Shown here piece by piece: positions 6,020-6,214 of a DNA stretch of 6,214 nucleotides. The position numbers and the translations under genes are program-made. Numbering within the stretch: position 1 is the first letter of the stretch; every line of letters starts with the position of its first letter. The notes beneath the pieces were generated by a model. It did not search any database. It saw only the letters and a list, made by a program, of their open reading frames with translations, and was not told the DNA's origin. Source of the DNA: Solirubrobacterales bacterium (GTDB lineage: Bacteria; Actinomycetota; Thermoleophilia; Solirubrobacterales; Solirubrobacteraceae); the NCBI GenBank assembly GCA_025964075.1, contig JAOPZQ010000608.1, forward strand, positions 1 to 6,214, in the 5' to 3' direction.

Positions 6020-6027
6020 GGCGCGCC

Positions 6028-6036
6028 ACTATACCA
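6028..6036 (-). promoter_or_regulatory. Extended -10 promoter of the rpsF operon
   Basis: The minus strand reads TGGTATAGT: a TG-n extension followed by TATAGT, five of six matches to TATAAT. The box ends 30 nt before the rpsF ATG, which gives a leader of about 23 nt holding the ribosome site. No good -35 lies at 16-18 bp, which fits an extended -10 promoter. It stands out in very GC-rich surroundings and sits in the divergent gap between rpsF and the gene at 6076. Confidence 0.55.
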
Positions 6037-6075
6037 ACGGGGGCGACGCTCGCCGGCCCGGCGCCTAGGCCCAGT

Positions 6076-6214
6076 ATGGCCGGTGTCAAGGTTCGCTGGG
6101 GCAACGTGGGACGGGTGGCCGGAGTGGTCGCCGCCGTCGGGCTCGTCGTCGCCTGGGGTCGCCTGGGCAGCCGGCCCCAGGCGCTGCCGGGGCCGGCGCG
6201 GCCGGTCGTGGTGA
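6076..6214 (+). CDS. Small membrane-anchored or exported protein of unknown function, N-terminal part only
   Basis: An ATG at 6076 opens a frame that stays open to the window edge, 46 codons. The peptide begins MAGVKVRWGNVGRVAG, with Lys and Arg residues before a hydrophobic stretch (VAGVVAAVGLVVAW, about residues 14-27), then RLGSRPQALPGPARP. This is the pattern of a signal anchor or uncleaved signal peptide followed by a Pro-rich periplasmic or outer segment. There is no strong ribosome site upstream (TAGG at 6066-6069 is the closest). It is divergent from rpsF with 78 bp between the two start codons. No family can be assigned from this fragment. The charge and hydrophobicity pattern and divergent position make it a likely real gene. 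Confidence 0.5.
   Translation, partial: MAGVKVRWGNVGRVAGVVAAVGLVVAWGRLGSRPQALPGPARPVVV

Noticed and set aside
6084..6089. Perfect TTGACA on the minus strand upstream of rpsF
   Set aside because: It is 50 bp from the good -10 box and no acceptable -10 lies 16-18 bp downstream (TAGGCG is poor). It also falls inside the start of the divergent gene.

Overview
This is a GC-rich bacterial chromosomal window holding a core-genome cluster. On the minus strand, read from right to left, the order is rpsF (S6), ssb, rpsR (S18), rplI (L9), dnaB (replicative helicase), a DnaC/DnaI-type AAA+ ATPase (probable helicase loader) and purA (adenylosuccinate synthetase). The segment rpsF-ssb-rpsR-rplI-dnaB is widely conserved in bacteria, and purA follows the helicase gene in several lineages, including Bacillus. 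The high GC, GTG/TTG starts, and SSB and DnaB sequence character suggest an actinobacterial-grade organism. My best guess is the Thermoleophilia/Solirubrobacterales region of the tree, but this is inferred from style and gene order, not from a search.

Layout. Bases 1-463 (+) carry the 3' end of an RDD-family membrane protein gene that converges on purA. Between the two stop codons lies a striking interrupted palindrome (453-516), probably a bidirectional terminator and possibly a dispersed repeat. Bases 515-1831 are purA, 1857-2603 the loader-like ATPase with a TTG start, and 2611-3996 dnaB without an intein. A 170-bp gap (3997-4166) contains short inverted repeats and a possible dnaB promoter. 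Bases 4167-4619 are rplI, 4626-4967 rpsR with an RGD-repeat tail, and 4994-5455 ssb. A 143-bp gap separates ssb from rpsF (5599-5997). Upstream of rpsF is a convincing extended -10 promoter. A divergent gene starting at 6076 (+) encodes the N-terminus of a small membrane-anchored protein cut off by the window edge.

How the genes work together. S6 and S18 form a pair on the 30S platform, L9 is a 50S protein, SSB coats single-stranded DNA at the fork, DnaB unwinds it, and the AAA+ protein most likely loads or remodels DnaB. PurA commits IMP to AMP synthesis. The operon therefore couples translation, replication and purine supply.

No CRISPR array, insertion sequence, phage gene, tRNA, rRNA or evident new defence or metabolic system is visible. 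The points most worth checking are the terminal palindrome, the helicase loader beside dnaB with its odd start-codon arrangement, and the charged tails on S18 and S6.
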